Shown here piece after piece: positions 1 to 10,863 of a DNA stretch of 32,161 nucleotides. Each line of letters starts with the position of its first letter. Within the stretch, counting starts at the first letter, position 1. Made by a program: the position numbers and the translations under genes. Below the pieces are notes generated by a model. It searched no databases, was not told the DNA's origin, and saw only the letters and a program-made list of their open reading frames with translations. This DNA is from Chara braunii (Eukaryota; Streptophyta; Charophyceae; Charales; Characeae): contig BFEA01000105.1 in assembly GCA_003427395.1 (NCBI GenBank), forward strand, positions 43,015 through 75,175, given 5' to 3'.

Positions 1-100
1 AAAAAAGGAAAAAAAAAAAAGAAAGAAACACACACACCCCCACGCACATGCTTCTTTTTTGACTGTATAGCGAATATGACAACACACACACACGATGACT
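1..100 (+). repeat. A-rich/CA-rich edge and conserved hammerhead 3' flank
   Basis: Positions 1-45 are A-rich and CA-rich simple sequence. From about 47 to 95 the text (catgcttcttttttg, then actgtatagcgaatat, then an ACAC repeat) closely matches 20269-20312, which directly follows a hammerhead ribozyme-like sequence. The same flank occurs in shortened form at 20529-20556. This suggests the window starts inside another copy of that repeat family, with its ribozyme part lying outside the window. Family membership is inferred from this similarity alone. Confidence 0.5.
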
Positions 101-145
101 CGAAACAGGTGAAAATTTTACAAATAGAGGAGCGCCTACTTTTGG

Positions 146-296
146 CAATCGATGTTCCCGCCAACGTGACCGTAGACGATCCAACGAAAGGCACCTCGCC
201 TCCCCCCTCTCCACCCAATCGATGTTCCCGCCAACGTGACGGCAATCGGTGTTCCCGCCAACGTGACGGCAATCGATGTTCCCGCCAACGAGACCG
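146..296 (+). repeat. 27-bp tandem repeat
   Basis: Three adjacent 27-bp units at 216-242, 243-269 and 270-296 share the core gatgttcccgccaacgtgac, with an isolated fourth unit at 146-172. The unit length is a multiple of three, so an open frame from 76 to 375 encodes a 9-residue repeat (NRCSRQRDG). The peptide is basic and of low complexity and has no recognised domain. I treat this as a minisatellite, not a gene. Confidence 0.8.
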
Positions 297-429
297 CAAC
301 AGCTCGAAGCACACCCCACGTTCAAATTCCTACGGCAACAGCTCGAACCCCAACGGCGTAAACAGAGGCAGTTGAGAAGTTGGGAAGATAGCTTGCATTT
401 TATATTTTATGACGTTTCAAAATACGAGA

Positions 430-782
430 GGTTAATTTTCGAAATACCCCTATAAGGTGAGATATATGCCAAAATGCACCTAAGGGATGTGGTAGAGCGG
501 AATGCCCTATTGGGCCTAATTCTTTGTGTTTTGCCCCTGCCAGGCCATGTGAAAATTTGCAATCTGGACCGCATGGTTGGGGCCTGGGCCTGCACCCTGA
601 TTTACCGGTTTCCCCTCCATTCCCGGTGGGCAACTTCGCGCAATACCCAGGCCCATAGGCACGGCACTTCGCGTCTGTGATTCGAACTTTCGAATCACGG
701 CAGCTTCGCCCTGGTAAGCTTGCCCATCTCCAACTCCTTGTCCCCGGCCTCCTCGTTTGCCATCTCCAACATACTCCTGCCC

Positions 783-845
<63 letters not shown>

Positions 846-1240
846 AGCGCAACTGCTAAAACGACAGCGCCTTCCCCCCGAATAGAACGCACATCCATTA
901 TCTGCCTATCCAGACAGAAAGTTGCTCCAAAAAATTACAGCCATAATTTTCAGCGTGAGTTTTTCTGGGGAGGCAACGGCCAGGGGGCAAAACGCAGAGA
1001 TGACTTGGGCCAGTAGGGGTAAAACGAAAATAGGGCCTGGGAAAAGTTGGCAAGTACGGAGACATTTTGCAAGGGAGGACGGTTCCTGGTAGGGGTATTT
1101 TGCAAATATGGTGGGTTCAACCAACGCCAGGGCATTTCGCAAAACATTTTTTGTGTCGAAGGGGTATTCCACTCTACCCTTATCTTTTAGGGGCATTTTG
1201 GCATACAGCTCAACTGATAGGGGTATTTCGCAAATTATCC
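430..1240. mobile_element. Foldback/long-TIR element of about 810 bp
   Basis: The left arm (about 430-510) is the reverse complement of the right arm (about 1159-1240) over roughly 80 bp with moderate divergence. Shared words include ggggtattcc, gcattttggcat and aggggtatttcg. A short word of the type GGGGYATTTYGCAAA recurs at about 1060, 1091, 1127, 1160, 1189 and 1217, and inverted at about 438 and 466, so the arms are themselves made of sub-repeats. No transposase is present, hence non-autonomous. Exact ends and target duplication are not clear. Confidence 0.6.
785..846. repeat. (CT)n-(CA)n compound microsatellite
   Basis: A CT dinucleotide run (about 785-820) passes directly into a CA run (about 821-846). 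It lies inside the foldback element described at 430-1240. The open frames crossing it are simple-sequence artefacts. Confidence 0.95.
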
Positions 1241-1654
1241 CAGTTTTAAACTGTCTGGACAATATGCAGCAATTGCCCCACTTGCACTCTAGGTAGGACT
1301 TATCTAGATGGATCTGACTGCAGACCTGGGGTGGATGTGGCCGCAATCGTGGCCAGAGCTGAGCCCAAAAGGTCCTACCAGTAGATAGTATGCCCTCAAC
1401 TACCAGCAGGATTGCTTGCCCAAACCTTTGCAACAACTGAACCAGAACCAACGGACCCTGCTCAGTTCGTACCCCATGAAACGTTGAATATATACTTGAG
1501 TTCGAAGCCAAGTGAAAGAAGGAAATCACATATGGTTTCTGAATTACTCCGGGTCGGTCATTTCAACGATGACATTTCAACGATGATATTTGTGGGCGGT
1601 CGCCCAGCGGTGTGATATGGCACCCAGCATCGCTGCTATTGAACTGGACAAAAG

Positions 1655-1735
1655 AGGCGGACCCATAACATGTGGCTGAATTTACTCCCACAAACCACTT
1701 ATTAGCAGATATGAGTTTGAATCCTGGTGGAGCCA
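1655..1735 (+). repeat. tRNA-like (SINE head) relic
   Basis: The stretch contains an A-box-like tggctgaattta near 1672 and a B-box-like gagtttgaatcctgg near 1717, at tRNA-like spacing. The A-box area resembles other copies near 14805, 19876 and 22130 in this window (catgtggctgaat). The arms no longer fold into a sound cloverleaf. Most likely a decayed tRNA-derived SINE head rather than a working tRNA. Confidence 0.35.
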
Positions 1736-1940
1736 ATGAATAATATATCTCCGAGTTCCCAAGGTCGGTCATTCAATGATAATAGCTCGAGGCTGGTAAC
1801 GCAAAGGAATGGAAGGAGCGATCGGTAGCACACTAGTACGAAAACAGAAAGAACAAAACGACCAGTGGCACACCATCAATGTCAAGTAAATAGTAAAGGA
1901 CAAACGGGGTAGACGCGGACACATCAGATGGTTAGAAGGT

Positions 1941-2192
1941 GTGAAGGCACAACCAACAAAGTTTGCCTCCCTACAATGGCAGATTGAACACAAATGCTTA
2001 CCAACCAACGACTGGTTGATAGAATGCTCACACCTAAACCATAAGGGCCTACCGCTAGCCCTTCCTTGGTGTACGACGTGCCAGGAAGGTTATCGTAGCC
2101 CTAAAATCAAAGACCATGAAACATATAATATATTCCTGCAATGTCCGGGGGCAGTGCGCAGATGGTGCTGGTGGGATAAAATATGGAGATAA
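1941..2192 (+). pseudogene. LINE reverse transcriptase C-terminal zinc-binding relic
   Basis: An 83-codon open stretch resembles the zinc-binding region found at the C-terminus of plant LINE reverse transcriptases (zf-RVT). Visible features are the pattern H-K-x-L-P-T followed by W-L near residue 18, a CTTC pair, a histidine in DHETYN, and then the ending IFLQCP followed by RRWCWWDKIW. That order (W, LPT, CxxC, H-E, F-x-x-C-P, W-W-x-W) is typical. Nothing upstream encodes a recognisable RT core, so this is a 5'-truncated and decayed insertion. Reading of the family is by motif only. Confidence 0.6.
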
Positions 2193-2717
2193 CTGCAAAC
2201 AGAGTTCGATTGGTCATGGAACTGCATATGATGCACGAGCTTTTGAGCATGCACTGGTTTCTGAGCCCCTCTCTTTTTGTTGTCTCTAAAGGGGTAGTAC
2301 ACTGTGTTTTCGTTGTGCTTTCCGGTTCCCACACAATTCTTCAAGTATTTTCCAACTTTGTGTGAGTAGTGGCTAGATATGGTGGTGATCAGCGGATCGA
2401 AAAGTTTTGATGAGTCGACTGCGACTTTGTGGGATTCAAGTTGCGCGCTAGATCGCCGCAACAGACTGCGGGATCTAGGTGAATCCACGAAGCAGTTGGG
2501 TGGATGGGGTGACCATCGGTGGGGTTCACGTTGGGTACTTGGTGACGGGGATCGTCAGTGCTCGAGCAAGGCGAGAGGTGACTATGGTTGATTGGTTGAC
2601 CTAGGGTTATGGTTCGAAGAGCAAATTTATGTACTTTTCTGCCTCCAAATTGCTTCTGAATAAAGTGGACGACGAGACGTCGATCTCTGATTTCAATCAA
2701 GTGTTCTGCATTCATTT

Positions 2718-2781
<64 letters not shown>

Positions 2782-3600
2782 GATTTTGGAATCATATGTG
2801 TGGATGACATTTTGATGCATGGTGTATGGGTGAATAAAAAATGTGTATATGTTCGGTATCTGTGCTTTCTCGCTTTTACAGAGAGTTGGGTTGGGCGTGT
2901 ACCTCGTGAAAGTATGGATGCATGTGAATTTGTTTGTGTTCAAGTCTCGTGATTTTCCTATTTAAGATGAATAAGTGAGTGTTCATAGAGGTTTTCTTTT
3001 GTTTCTGCATACCTCCGCTTACACGAAGAATGTTAAGCATCGTTTGTTTGTACGCGCGAGGATTACTCTCTCTCCCTCTTTCTTCCCCCCCATTTTTGCA
3101 CGTTGGATAATTGCACTCGTCCCGTCAGTTATCATCCTTTGTCTGCATAGTGATGGTAATAGGTGAGTGTAAGTCGCCCTCAAAGAACTTTAGATCCATC
3201 TAGGCTTGATTTCTCTGATTGTAATCTGTTTGATGGAGTGGTTGCTTGATACATAGGTTCGATGGAATGTGTGTATGAGTTTTCCTCCTCTTCAACGCAC
3301 ATTTTTGTTGGTAATTGACGAGCACCCCTCGAAACATTTAGTTTAGATGGTTGATAAATGACTTTATGAATAAATTGTTTGTTATTTTTTCTCCCTATAA
3401 GTTGCGTAGCGATCCGTACGGCACCACATACACATACACTCGTACGAATCCGTACACGTACACGTATATTTTTTTTCGATATCTAGGTGTTGGTTAGTGT
3501 CCATGCACCCTATGTACATGAAATCAACCAGAAAAAAACGAAGTTTCAAAACCGATTTCATGTATACACGGTATGTGGCTTATAACACCCATGTCCACCA
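2193..3600. other. Non-coding stretch with one CT microsatellite
   Basis: No convincing coding sequence. It holds a (CT)n run at about 2719-2778. A region rich in GTAC/CGTACG words lies at about 3410-3470 and recurs in character near 3930-4010. Open frames here are short and of simple composition. Confidence 0.6.
2719..2778. repeat. (CT)n microsatellite
   Basis: About 30 uninterrupted CT units. It generates long serine/leucine and arginine/glutamate shadow frames that are not genes. Confidence 0.97.
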
Positions 3601-3613
3601 TTTTTTTAACGAC

Positions 3614-3643
3614 TATATCCAATTTATTCATCGATTGGATATA
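3614..3643. repeat. Perfect 10-bp hairpin
   Basis: tatatccaat (3614-3623) is followed by a 10-nt spacer and its exact reverse complement attggatata (3634-3643). No T-run or element ends flank it. Function unknown; it may be a remnant of a small inverted-repeat element. Confidence 0.6.
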
Positions 3644-6418
3644 ACACCTTAAAAATTAAAGAAAGGAAAGCATAAAAATGTGTGGGTGCGTGTTTGTTCT
3701 GTTTATGTTGTGGATGTCAGTGTGCAGTGTGTGCGTTCTTTTTTATCACATACACTCACACAACACACATACAAAGACATATTGTCGTTGCATTTATTTA
3801 TTTTTATGTTTTTTATTTTTTTATGTTTCTTTATTTTTATGGTATTTAATAAGAATTTGGGGTTGGTGCTCATATAATATTGCATGTATGCCTACGTTAC
3901 ATAACATGTTTTTTTTTTTTTTTTCCCATGTACGTTTTACGTATAGGACGTACGGGGTTACATACATAAAATTTGCATACATTATGTACGAAAAATCCCC
4001 GTACATGTATGCACGATAATATAGCCTACCAATTTTAGCTCGCATAATTAGCTATAGTCGTTGATCCTTTAAAAGCATACCCTTTTTTTCTTGACTGCCT
4101 TTTATTATTTCGACGGATGAATGACTGTTTCCACAATAACTTCTTCCTAAGCTCGTTCATAAGCTTCTTGGGTAATACTCCCTTCTCAAAGGAACATTGG
4201 GCATGAAAGTCACGTCATATTGCCTGATTTCCTTCATATGGGCGATTCCTTAAACTGATGGGGTTAATCTAATTGTTTCTTGAACAACAGATGTGTGTGT
4301 GATCGCCAACCGCTGGTCGTGTGGATTGAACTAGTCGGATCATTATAATCTGAATCCACGAATATCCTCGTTCTCACCTCTTCTCGTATAACGAGGATAC
4401 AAATGTCAGTGAATGGGATGTACATAAGGTCGTGGCCAAGATGGACCACCCATATCAATTTCTATATTAAACACAGTGGTTTGGGTTTGTTAATTTTGGA
4501 TTTGTCATTGTTGATACTATTTTCCCTCCTTACTCTCTTTTGCTCCCCTTTAATGAGTTGATTGTTCTTTCGTGGTTGACTGTCGCTCCTCATTGGCCCC
4601 ACACTTTATGTTAGAATTATCGCCACACAGAACAACTAAAGGCGTAGGGGTTTCATTACATGCCACGTGGAAAAAATAAATTTGCATAGAGAGGACCAAG
4701 GTTGCGCCCCTCCAACTCCGATTCGAAAATCTACGATATACGTGGTCGAGCTATCGTCTATAGTCAGAATCTGGTGTATACCCCTCGTCATTTTTGCCAG
4801 GAAAGAAACGTTTTATGTCTCGCGATAAAGTTTAAAGATAATTTTTGGATAAGATAATTGTTGTGCATGGGTGTTCCGCTTTTTATTTTTCCTACCATTG
4901 CTTGTCGTTCCATTAACCGGAACCGCACATGAGATTCCAGTGCCGATATTGAACTCCATACTTAAATTTTTCAAAAATCTTCGCACACACCCAATACCGC
5001 TTTCAGACCTCTTCCGCATTTGTAGTCTCCCCGACAAGGAAAAAAGTGTAGGGTGTGAATTTAAGCGTCAGAGGAAACAAAGTAAGATCGAGCATAGGAG
5101 TGAAAGACAATCCTACTTAGAATATGGCAACCGCTCCAGATGCAAACCTTCACAACCAATATGTTTTCTCTATGAAGAAAAACAATACTTTGGAAGTTTT
5201 GGTGGAAACGCTGCATTCAGGTCATAAAACGGGCAAGGGTGGATAGGGAAAAAAGTTTCAAAAGTTATTCATTAATTCATATAAATTGAACTATTTGCAT
5301 ATTGTAAAATATTTAAGGAAAATTGTTATTCACGCAAAAAAAAAAAAAAAACATTCAAAAATGTCATTTTAAAAGAATAAAAACACATTCAATAATGATT
5401 TGCTTAGAGGGGGAAAACAAGGTGAACAACATTGGTGGAATGTGAAGGGCAAGAGGGAGTTAAGGGGAGATATCCACACTCAAGAGAGACTACAAGCTGA
5501 CATCTCATGACTGGATGAGGATTGATCATGCAATATCAATCCGACTTCAAAGCAAGTTTTGTTAGAATTATAGTGATAAAGATTTGGATAAAAATTAGTC
5601 ATACGAGTACTATAGAGGGAATAGTACACCCTGACTGCTAGTATTGCCATGAGTACCATCCGGCCTCGAGATAGGTTGAAAAGGCAAGGGACTATGTGCT
5701 ATGAACAAACGACATCAAAATGTGTGTCGTACTCGGAGACGATCTCATCGGTGGCATGATGAGCAGTATCGCTGCTATAATTGTCATGAATATAAAGCGG
5801 CCTTGAGATAGTCTAAGGTTGAAGAGGCCCGAGGTAGGGTTTTCACAGTCACTCTGCTGAGTATTCTAAGTAAATGTTAATACAATGTTCATCATCAATG
5901 TAACATGGGACACTAGAATCGCTTTCCAATAGGAGTCGCTCCCCACCAATGGGTCGAAGTCGTCAATATCCGATGCTAGCAAAGGTTTGCTTATACCATC
6001 TCTGCTAGCACGTCAAGAAGATGTTGGGAAAAGGGGGGGGGGGGGGTCATTTAACTTACTGTTTACTAACGAGTGTGCAAAAGGTTTCTCAAGAGAAATT
6101 TTGTTGCAGGCATGACTTTTAAATTTTGTGGCGAACACTTGTTAAACTTGGAAAACAAACACTTCAATGACTATACTTATCATTTACTCACAAAAATTGA
6201 GAACCAACGAGTGGTGTAATAAGCCCAAAGCAACGCTTGTTAAAGTGAAAAGTGTAGGAGTGTTCTTACAATTGTATTTGTCCCAAGAAAATTTTGAATG
6301 GTGAAAGTGTGCTTTTTCATTTCATTTGATGCAACCAGCTTGATTTTTTAATGTTTACATTATTTTCGGTTTATTTGGAATATACTCCTTAATTTTTCGA
6401 TATTTGCATCGGACTTCT
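3644..6418. other. AT-rich stretch without recognised genes
   Basis: I find no recognisable protein or RNA gene. A diverged direct repeat exists: about 5638-5690 (gctagtattgccatgagtac ... cggcctcgagatag) resembles about 5776-5835. A 14-G homopolymer is at 6033-6046. An open frame at 4871-5227 has a hydrophobic beginning but lacks an ATG there, and no family is recognisable. Confidence 0.6.
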
Positions 6419-6895
6419 CTAACATAGACTATAACACATTGATAAAATGTCCATAACAAACAAAAGCATATTGGCAGATACCCTTGAACCTCTAATGTTT
6501 GGTTCATTAAGTTTGTATTTACATTTCTGTTGTGGATAATTGTTGTCGTACCTTTGGCCTGTCAGGGACAACCAGAGAAGTTCTAATTCAAATTGAAAAT
6601 GGTGCTTCTTCCTGGAATCAACATTGTGCATGTGTTTTGGTTGCGTGAAGTCCCACCTTCGGAGTCCTATTAAATCACCAATGCTTTCGAGGTACCTTTC
6701 TTCGGCAGTGGAAACATGTTGCGGGCGCAAGAAAACAAACGAATCGGTGCAAACCTCATTTTCGTAAGTATTGCCAACCATTGTGCTCTTGCAGCCGAGC
6801 TCCAGAAGTTGCGGGTATATGCAAGCCACAAGTTTTTCCCATAGTTGAAAAACATACTGATGGTTGAAGTTCATTGTCGTTTCTCTATCATACAT
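6419..6895 (-). CDS. Unassigned 158-codon ORF
   Basis: An ATG-initiated open frame of 158 codons in AT-rich DNA, longer than chance would readily give. The composition looks protein-like (mixed charged, aromatic and aliphatic residues; central stretch around RYLESIGDLIGLRRWDF). I do not recognise a family, signal peptide or membrane segment. It could be an exon, a decayed transposable-element fragment, or chance. No neighbouring gene helps to decide. Confidence 0.25.
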   Translation of the reverse strand: MYDRETTMNFNHQYVFQLWEKLVACIYPQLLELGCKSTMVGNTYENEVCTDSFVFLRPQHVSTAEERYLESIGDLIGLRRWDFTQPKHMHNVDSRKKHHFQFELELLWLSLTGQRYDNNYPQQKCKYKLNEPNIRGSRVSANMLLFVMDILSMCYSLC

Positions 6896-7800
6896 ATTTA
6901 TTGTTTCTATCCTTTTTTTTTAATTATTTAATAGGATTGAATATGGTATCGAAAGGAATGATATGTTGCTCTTCCCCTTGTTAAGACCACTCAAGGATTT
7001 ATGACCTATGCATAACAATTTTATGCATGTTTTTTTTTTTTCCCTTCAACTTTCTGGGGGTCCCTGCACTCGATTCCAATTCTAATTTTTGTAGTCATGT
7101 TTTCAGCAAACAGGCAGAGAGTGAAGATGTCACGCAAAAAAAACACTTAATTGTTCTCGCATTCATGAACACATACAAACTATATACTTGACATATTAAA
7201 AAAAGACATACACACGCATTGTGTGTCTTCATGTAAAGTAAGATGTCAACAACTCGTACAAGCCAACAATTGTTTGTCATGTAATGACAAAAAGGAAAAA
7301 ATTGCATTGCAAATAAATTGTCAAGGTATAAAAAACGAGAGTCACCGCTCTGAACCAAAGAGCAGACGAAGATACTTCAAAACAAAAACGTAATTAGTCT
7401 GATAACATTTTCGGAGAGCGCTGGTGTGGACCAACATGTTTTGTGAGTCCATTGTCAAGCTTCAATACGACGTCAATTGAAAGAATTAGACTTTACGTCC
7501 TCATAAAAATTGAATTAATCCTAAATTAACTACTTATTTGCTCTTACTAATTTTGTGGTTTGTTGAGGAATTACCCGACCTTATTGTAATTCGGCAAACC
7601 CCAAATTTGAGCTCGGACTGACAGTTATGCCCTCAAGACCCGAAAAAACTAAGGAACTTGGTATAACTACTAAACCTTATTATAATTATAAACTTAAACT
7701 CAAACTTACGCCCTTGGTTATAAAATAAGTTTGGTAGTATAGCGAGTGGGGACTCAACTGTCACCGAGGGTACCAGGACAAGTAAAAGTCATGTTGACCA
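6896..7800. other. AT-rich stretch without recognised genes
   Basis: Short open frames only. The part at about 7560-7800 has the look of retroelement flanking DNA (a guanine-rich segment ending in gcgagtggggactcaac) just beyond the RT relic, but I cannot define long terminal repeats. Confidence 0.5.
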
Positions 7801-9400
7801 TTAGTACCCTCGAAGGACACGGTCACCCATCCCAACCCACTTTCCCGCAGTCTTTATACAAAAGATGTTAAGGGTCTGACTAAAAATCTTTACAGGATGA
7901 CCCTTAGGTATGAGTTCACATGTGAGCATGAGTACATATTTTGCAATCCTGCTGGTCAACGCTGTACATGTTCTTATTCCATGCAAATTTTCATCCACCA
8001 CCACCCTTTGTGACGCAAGATAATGTATGAACTAAAATTATGCATGCTCCTATACCTCAAACTTTTTCCGTCTGCCCAAATAGCATCAAAATTTTTCACA
8101 CATTACCAATAGTCGATCCTACCTCTAATCTCCACCTTGCAACAAAGAAAGGTCCATGATCCCCTCATACCATCCTTATGTCTCAGATTCAACAATTTAT
8201 TATAGGACTTCTCAAACTTCGCAATCAATTCATCAAACTTCCTCATGCTTTCACGTATCCTCTTTACAACAACAACAGAGACTTGCCATCCACTAATCAA
8301 AGCCACTTAATCATTTTTCTATTGCACACAATTTTGTCGACAATTTGCACTCACAAAAGACATACAGGATGCATGCAAGCGGAGATTGGTTGACTTTCCT
8401 AATGGGATACCATTGTTTTGCTTGATGAACCTATTGGATGCCAACAACAAGGTCTTATCAAACTCAAACTCAATCATACTGTGAATTATTTCGAACCCAA
8501 CTGAAATTATCTTTCATCTTATTTACTTTTCCCAAAAGATGCACCCTTTTCCCTTTGCTTAACTGTTAGCACACTCTTCCTTTTTATTTATAAAAACTCG
8601 AGATTCATTCAACTTCTTTCACATAACCATTAGGCAGCTTACCAAACATTTCCTTGTTATTATAAACTTTTCCCCCTTCCATTGTTTGCAATCTGATTCG
8701 CCTCTTCTAATTTTCCTCTGAGCATATCCATCGATTTAAGGTTGAAATTACCAGTGTGAGGTAGAGCCCTTGAGCAAATGAGTAACAACTCTTGCCACTC
8801 GGCCACTCGTAGTCTTTGAGGGTTTCAAAAAAGTGGGGCTTATGGGTCAAAACTCCAATACATCCTTATGTTTAGGCATCACATATGCCCTTCCTATTTC
8901 CCCTTATCATTCCATATCGCAATCCCGCAAAAACTTACGGTTCGATACTCATTTTTACAATCCAAAAATTGTTTCAGCCTATTATTTGCATATTGGTTAA
9001 AAGGTCGGGTTGCTCTAAAACATAACCTCCATCTCTTTTGAGTACACAATTGGATACATCACTGACATTTCATTGAGATTTTTGTCCAATAGACAAAAAA
9101 CCTATACCATTCCACTTCTTGCAAACTTTCCGGGCCACATCCATCAAACCAGATTGTACTTTGCATTCACCATAAAAACACATTATCATGGTCTCCTTCT
9201 GACAACCACCTTCTATTCTATGCTTCAGGAGCCCATCATTCACTTCTCAACAAAGCAAAGCTTCAAATTCCAAACAATCCATGCCCTGGACAATTTTCTT
9301 CACATTGTACCTCCGGTCAACTTCATCGCAACTACTGAGGGGATAGCCAATCGCCCTCCTCACAAGGGAAGGAAACATTTGCACAACAACAAATATCCAC
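7801..9400 (-). pseudogene. Decayed reverse-transcriptase-like gene
   Basis: Reading the minus strand from about 9370 downward, partial frames joined by stops and frameshifts look like one RT-type protein. The clearest motif is near 8418-8390: QNNGIPLGKS followed by T-N-L-x-L-H-A, matching the RT block Q-x-x-G-I-P-x-G-x-x-x-S. It is preceded by a hydrophobic and aromatic segment (FEIIHSMIEFEF). Downstream (8306-8103) comes a helical stretch followed by a GSWTFLCCKVE strand-like piece, as after RT active sites. Then follows a segment with CELIPKGHPVKIFSQTL (about 7930-7870). The YxDD catalytic box is not preserved where expected. Family assignment below 'RT-like' (Penelope-like, other non-LTR, or other) is uncertain. 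Confidence 0.45.
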
Positions 9401-9540
9401 CATCCAATGGCTTACTGTTCAGTGGTTACGAAACAAATCTCAAACTGATCGATTGCATTTACAAAGAAGCCACAGTCACTGACATAACAGTCCTGCAACA
9501 GCAGAGAATGTGAACTTGCATTAAATGTAATCTTCTGGCC

Positions 9541-10020
9541 CAACTTTAGCTCTCAAAATTTCATGAGTGCATGCAGCAAACCAACTTCCTGTCTCCCCCT
9601 TCTTGCGCCAACTTCCCCCAACCGTTCTCTTCTTGCAATGCTTTTCTTCTCTCTTTCTTCTACCTCTGCAACCGGCAGTTGCATACACGCTGGCCAGGTT
9701 GACTTGTCTAGACGGTAGTAGTGCCGCACACAACTCTGCCAGCTAGTATCCTTTCTTTTTATGTTGCAAATTTTAAAATCTTCACCCCATCTTCCACTTT
9801 CTTGGAACTTTTCGTCCATCTTATCCATCCACCTCCCTCCCTCTTGGGTATCTGTTTCCCCACTACATGCGCCGATGGACCGCAACTCTGTGATTCTTCC
9901 TACACTCTCTTTAATATCGGTTGCAATGCTGCGTGGACTGTGGGCTGCATGCAGCAGTGCTGAACAAGCTCAATGTTCTCAAAGGACTGGGCAGAGCGAC
10001 AGGACAGGGTGGTTTTTCAG
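9541..10020. other. Non-coding stretch, CT-rich
   Basis: Pyrimidine-rich sequence with overlapping short open frames on both strands and no recognisable family. Nothing specific seen. Confidence 0.5.
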
Positions 10021-10023
10021 ACA

Positions 10024-10132
10024 CTACAGTCTTCCCCCGCACGCCGCACGGTCATTACAGCTGAATTTAGACTGAAAGATAGACCAAATTCAGCTATAAT
10101 GACCGTGAGTTGTATTCGGGGGAAGACCGTAG
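10024..10132. mobile_element. TIR element, family 1 (copy A)
   Basis: A 109-bp near-palindrome. The ends are ctacagtcttcccccg and cgggggaagaccgtag, and an inner pair (cacggtcatta / taatgaccgtg) extends the pairing almost to the centre. The ends carry TA just inside the outermost base on both sides, consistent with a TA target duplication. Five or more relatives occur in this window. Non-autonomous MITE with no coding capacity. Confidence 0.8.
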
Positions 10133-10352
10133 GACTGGTAGGTTCAGCTGAAGTGACAGACAGGTGGGAAGTGAATCTGGTTGGAGTGAAAAATAAAAGA
10201 GAGAGCAACGTGCAGAATACAACACACGTCCATTGTGCTGTATTTGGGGCTACTCCATCTCCCCTACCGCATCTAAACCGCAAAAACGTAAAAAAAAAAA
10301 AAGAAGAAAAGAGTCTCAGACATCGCACACTCCAAACGCCAGCGCACGTATG

Positions 10353-10450
10353 GGCTTTTTTGTCTATTTATGTGTCTCATCATCCTTGCGCAGGGGCCAT
10401 GCTAATTTTCTGTGTATCATTCCAATTTTAACGGATGTCCCGAAGGACAG
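10353..10450 (-). pseudogene. U6 snRNA retropseudogene (copy 1)
   Basis: On the minus strand the sequence follows U6 snRNA from its 5' stem (gtccttcgggacatccg) through aaaattgga, attagcatggcccctgcgca and aggatga to a degraded 3' end. The ACAGAGA box is altered to acacaga, so it should not function. It is flanked by 13-bp near-identical repeats, cagcgcacgtatg at 10340-10352 and cagcgtacgtatg at 10451-10463 (12 of 13 identical). These are a target-site duplication typical of LINE-driven retroposition. Confidence 0.85.
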
Positions 10451-10475
10451 CAGCGTACGTATGTTATATTTGGGA

Positions 10476-10494
10476 GGGGGGGGGGGGGGGGGGG
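10476..10494. repeat. G19 homopolymer
   Basis: Nineteen consecutive G immediately beyond the U6 copy. It may form a G-quadruplex and is prone to sequencing error. Confidence 0.95.
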
Positions 10495-10863
10495 AGACCA
10501 GCAATTTCTAAAAATCCATTTTTCAGAGGTAAGTAGAATACAACATACGTCCATTTTTTGGGGGGTTAAGAAGGTAGGGGCAATCTGCATTTCCTGTCAA
10601 GTTTTCAAGTTGTCTCGGCACTTTTTTATGCCCTTAATTCTCCAAGGACTCCATTTGTGATTTGTCAACCTGGGGCAAGCTCCGGCTTACACATTCATTG
10701 TATCTGACTGTCCATCCTTATAATCAATCTATGGCTCTGTGGTCATGGTGTGTGTGGACTGCCTTGTTGCCATTAAGTGTTGGTGCTTCTCTACTGCCGA
10801 GCTGCCCATCCGCTTGCCTTGTCTTTCCGTGTTGCTGGCCTTTTTGCCTCGTGGTTTTGCTGC

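Noticed and set aside
866-982. Possible degraded family 1 TIR element
   Set aside because: The left part (ccttccccccgaatagaacgc) fits, but the right end (ctggggaggcaacgg) is too diverged to be sure.
4871-5227. 118-codon ORF with signal-peptide-like beginning
   Set aside because: No ATG at the start (GTG), no family recognised, AT-rich context; a hydrophobic start can arise from T-rich sequence.
7560-7800. Possible LTR with primer-binding site near tggtagtatagcg
   Set aside because: No second LTR copy found and the primer match is too short.
9073-9513. 146-codon plus-strand ORF
   Set aside because: Lies opposite the decayed RT-like frame on the minus strand and shows no recognisable domain.
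10441-10475. TATA-like sequence upstream of U6 copy 1 that might make it an active gene
   Set aside because: The target-site duplication overlaps it, the ACAGAGA box is mutated, and no upstream sequence element is seen.
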